Positions 60,736 through 64,000 of a stretch of 64,000 bases of DNA are shown one piece after another. The translations under genes and the position numbers were made by a program. The number at the start of each line of letters is the position of its first letter. Within the stretch, counting starts at the first letter, position 1. Origin of the DNA: Emydura subglobosa (taxonomy: Eukaryota; Chordata; Testudines; Chelidae); the NCBI GenBank assembly GCA_007922225.1, contig ML679961.1:74412652-74476651 (forward strand), read 5' to 3'. The notes under the pieces are model-generated. The model had not been told where the DNA came from. It was given only the letters and a program-made list of their open reading frames with translations, and did no database searches.

Positions 60736-61440
60736 GGGAAGTAGAATTGGATGGCAACCTGGGCACCAGTGACCATGAGATGTTCGAATTCAGGATTCTG
60801 ACAAAAGGAAGAAAGGAGAACAGCGGAATACAGACCCTGGACTTCAGAAAAGCAGATTTTGACTCCTTCAGGGAAATGATGGTCAGGATCCCCTGAGAGG
60901 CTAATATGAAGGGAAAAGGAGTCCGAGAGGGTTGGTTGTATTTTAAAGAAACTTTATTGAGGGCGCAGGAACAAACCATCCTGATGTGCAGAAAGAATAG
61001 CAAATACGGCAGGCGACCAGCTTGGCTTAGCAGAGAAATCTTCGGTGAGCTTAAACACTAAAAGGAAGCTTACAAGAAGTGGAAGACTGGACAGATGACT
61101 AGGGAGGAGTATAAAAATACTGCTTGAGCATGCAGGAGTGAAATCAGGAAGGCCAAAGCACAATTGGAGGTGCAGCTAGCAAGGGACATGTAGGGTAACA
61201 AGAAGGGTTTCTACAGGTATGTTAGCAACAAGAAGGTGAGGGTTAGTATGGGCCCTTAGTGAATGGGGGAGGCAACCTAGTGACAAATGATATGGAAAAA
61301 GCTGAGGTACTTAATTTTTTTTTGCCTGTGTCTTCGCAGACAAGATCAGCTCCCAGACTACTGAACTCGGCAGCACAGTGTGGAGAGGAGGTGAGCAGCC
61401 CTCAGTGGTGAAGGAACAGGTTCAGGACTATTTAGAAAAG

Positions 61441-62130
61441 CTGGACATGCACAAATCCATGGGGCTGGATGCAATTCATCCAGGGGTGCTGAGGGAGTTG
61501 GCTGATGTGAATGCAGAGTCATAGACCATTATCTTTGAAAATTTGTGGTGATTGGGGGAGGTCCCGGATCATTCAGAAAAGGAATATATAGTGCCCATCT
61601 TTAAAAAAGGGAAGAAGGAGGACCCGGGGAACTACAGACCAGTCAGGCTCACCTCAGTCTCTGGAAAACTCATTGATCCAGGTCCTAAGAAATCCATTCT
61701 GAAGCACTTGAAGGAGAGGACGGTGATCAGGAACAGCCAGCATGGATTCACCAAGGGCAAGTCATGCCTGACCAACCTGATTGCCTTCTATGATGAGATA
61801 ACTGGCTCTGTGGATGTGGGAAAAGTGGTGGGTGTGATATATCTTGACGTTAGCAAAGCTTTTGATATGGTCTCTCACAGTATTGTTGCCAGCAAGTTAC
61901 AGAAGTATGGGTTGGATGAATGGACTAAAAGATGGATAGAAATCTAGCTAGATCATCAGGCTCAACAGATAGTGATCAATAGCTCAATGTCTATTTGGCA
62001 TCTGGCATCAAGCGAAGTGCCCCAGGGATCTGTCCTGGGGCCGGTTTTGTTCAACATCTTCATTAATGATCTGGATGATGGGGTGGATTGCACCCTAAGC
62101 AAGTTGGAAGATGGCACTAATCTGGGGGAG
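61441..62130 (+). pseudogene. CR1 ORF2 reverse transcriptase relic
   Basis: The reverse transcriptase would copy CR1 RNA at the nicked target. In frame from 61441: MGLDAIHPGVLRELADV, then stops at 61522-61524 and 61549-61551. An open stretch 61552-61947 follows with VPIFKKGKKEDPGNYRPV and the first catalytic block YLDVSKAFD near 61840-61870 (catalytic Asp kept). After another stop comes VPQGSVLGPVLFNIFINDL near 62016-62075. Where the family has FADD, this copy reads KLEDGT, so the second catalytic Asp pair is damaged. Non-functional. Confidence 0.88.
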
Positions 62131-62546
62131 TGATAGATACGCTGGAGGGTAGGAATATGATACAGAGTGACCTAGACAAATTAGAAGATTGGTCCAAAAG
62201 AAATCTGATGAGATTCAACAGGGAAAAGTGCAGAGTCTTGAATTTAGGATGAAAGAATCCCATGCACTCCCACAGACTGGCTAGACAGCAGTTCTGCAGA
62301 AAAGGATCTGGCAGTTACAGTCGACAAGAAGCTGGATATGAGTCAATAGTGTGCCCTTATTGCCAAGAAGGCTAATGGCATATTGGGCTGCATTAGTAGG
62401 AGCATTGTCAGCAGACTGAGGGAAGTAGTTATTCCCCTCTATCTGGCACTGGTGAGGTTACATTTGGAATATTGTGATCAGTTTCGGGCCCTCACTACAG
62501 GAAGGCTGTGGACAAATTGCAGAGAGTCCAGTGAAGGACAACAAAA

Positions 62547-62894
62547 ATGATTAAGGGGCTGGAGCACATGACTTATGATGAGAGTTTTAGGGAACTGGGC
62601 TTATTTAGTCTGCATAAGAGAAGAGTGAGGGGAGATTTGATAGCGTCCTTCAGCTACCTGAAGGGGGGTTCCAGGGTGGATGGAGCTAGGTTGTTTTCAG
62701 TGATGGCAGATGACAGAACAAGCAGCAATGGTTTCAAGTTGCAGTGGGGGAGATCTAGGTTGAATATTAGGAAAACATTTTTCACTAGGACAGTGGTGAA
62801 GCACTGGAATGAGTTACCTAGGGAGATGGTGGAATCTCCATTCATAGAGGTTTTTAAGACCTGGCTTGACAAAGCCCTGGCTGGGATGATTTAG
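62547..62894 (+). pseudogene. CR1 ORF2 C-terminal domain relic
   Basis: An open frame of 115 codons in a different frame from the RT part. It reads RELGLFSLHKRRVRGDLI, then GGSRVDGARLF, RLNIRKTFFTRTVVKHWN and LPREMVESPFIEVFKTWLDKAL. This is the conserved C-terminal region of CR1 ORF2, whose function is not well defined. It ends in the stop shortly before the 3' UTR. The frame shift relative to 61552-61947 confirms that the element is a pseudogene. Confidence 0.88.
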
Positions 62895-62971
62895 TTGGGT
62901 TTGGTCCCGCTTTGAGCAGAGGGTTGAACTAGATGACCTCCTGAGGTCCCTTCCAACTCTATGATTCTATG

Positions 62972-64000
62972 CCTCAATCCTAATTTACAGGGCTCACCCA
63001 TATAGAGGGAAAATTGTAGTTCATACTCCACACACTCCATTCAGTCTCTTTGCCGAGGTTGCCTTGATCTCTCCTCCATAATGCCTCTTATTTAAAAGAA
63101 AAGAGCTAAAGGTAGGAATTTGCAAACCCTTGAGTATTTTATTCCTCACTTGAGAACATTTACATGTTTGCACTTTCTTCTATTTAAAGGATAGCCTTCA
63201 AATGAAAGAGTTATTTGGAGGCTTTGCAGACAACACAAGATGTGGTTTCTCTGGCGGAGGGGGCATATAAAAGCTCTCAGATGAGTTCCTGTCTCCACTC
63301 CAGTTGTTCTTTCAGTTTTGGAGGTTCACAGAATTGTACTGAATGTCTTGTTCTGATTGCTCATGTATAGTGAAACAGAAAATGGAGAGGGAAAGCCTCT
63401 GAACCAGTGAATGCTACACCTAGCACTGTAAATCATCTTATGTTGTTACAGTACTTTTTCTTAGATCTTTCAGATACTTCATTTTAGCAATGGGTATAGC
63501 TACATGTTATATTAGTCTATCAGTTTCAGTCTTATTGCTTTCACAGCTAGTTGCTGAAATAAAGCACTGATTCTGTGCTAAGTGTTTTAGTGTGTGTGTA
63601 AAATTTCCAGGATTAGGGTGGAAAAACAAATAGTTACTGCTTAAACTGGTAAAAATATATTTTTTTCAAATTTTCAAGAAGAATTTTAGAGTCTGCTACT
63701 GTAAGTACAATATCCTCACTGGTTTCCCACAGTCACCAAGAATCAGAATCATGGGGATGATGAAGAGGGAAGCATATGATGTGACATACTTGATTAGGGT
63801 CACTAATCCATTAAGTTCAATATCCTGTCACTGACAGCAGCAGCACAATTCTATGTGGTTTGGAGAAAAAGAAGAACCAAAATTGACTAATGCTTTTCAA
63901 GGGAGGAAATAAATCCTTTCTGAACCTTGCAATGATCATCTTCCATGCTGAATCATGAGATTTGATTGCTCTTACTTTAGCAAGTGTAAGTCTAAATGTT
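62972..64000. other. No gene recognised
   Basis: Unique AT-rich sequence to the window end; no exon, RNA gene or confident repeat. Confidence 0.5.

Larger units (their letters stand above)
60740..62971 (+). mobile_element. CR1 LINE, 5'-truncated, about 2.2 kb
   Basis: Begins inside the endonuclease domain: codons 60768-60776 read SDH, the catalytic end motif of APE-type endonucleases, followed by EMFEFRI. It continues through the linker (NKKGFYRYVSNKK), the reverse transcriptase, the C-terminal domain and the 3' UTR, and ends with 'cttccaactctatgattcta', the CR1 hallmark. CR1 elements are typically 5'-truncated and lack target duplications. The 3' end is intact, but ORF2 is broken by stops and frameshifts, so it is dead. 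It is the youngest LINE in the window. Confidence 0.92.

Overview
The window looks like a stretch of vertebrate nuclear DNA from a gene desert, most likely from a turtle (or a close sauropsid relative). It is AT-rich and has no operons, no tRNA or rRNA genes and no open reading frame that can be defended as a host gene. The assignment rests on the repeats: a CR1 LINE ending in the diagnostic TTCTATG-type 3' end, older CR1/L3 tails, MIR/CORE-like SINEs, Penelope-like elements (PLEs) with a GIY-YIG endonuclease, TG...CA solo LTRs, hAT-type miniature elements, and short palindromes built on the core CATTGAAGTCAATGG. This combination is familiar from turtle genomes, but the species call is inference.

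Layout. 1-13.2 kb is mostly unique sequence with old SINE and CR1 scraps and one inverted-repeat element (2.5-3.1 kb). 13.2-20.0 kb holds a CR1 tail and two solo LTRs of about 1.1 kb, both antisense (14.85-15.94 and 18.90-20.01). 23.7-27.4 kb is a cluster of LTR-type sequences, including a compact CpG-rich solo LTR with clear CCAAT, TATA and poly(A) signals (24.91-25.53). 28-38 kb is mostly unique, with an L3/CR1 relic, a hairpin repeat at 31.9 kb and a diverged direct duplication (36.74 and 38.02 kb). 38.4-41.4 kb contains two PLE copies of different families. 42.3-47.7 kb holds a CR1 relic split by an LTR, a hAT-type miniature element, a second copy of the 23.7-kb LTR-like element and a third PLE copy. 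48-60 kb has SINE relics, a hAT miniature element with near-perfect 8-bp duplications and a double-palindrome repeat. 60.7-63.0 kb is a 5'-truncated CR1 LINE.

The most interesting structure is in the PLE at 38.38-39.50 kb. Its GIY-YIG reading frame is interrupted by a 170-bp fold-back sequence made only of PLE terminal-repeat sequence. The insert is flanked by an exact 13-bp target duplication. It contains a perfect 39-bp inverted repeat around a 40-nt centre that has the CUGAAGA ... stem ... GAAA layout of a hammerhead ribozyme. The host PLE has its own 10-bp target duplication. Hammerhead-like relics also sit in the terminal repeats of the other two PLE copies.

No genes work together here in the operon sense. 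Function, if any, would lie in candidate conserved non-coding blocks (e.g. 10.16-10.46, 13.18-13.44, 17.80-18.02 kb) and in promoters and poly(A) signals carried by the LTRs. All positions of old repeats are approximate at their edges.
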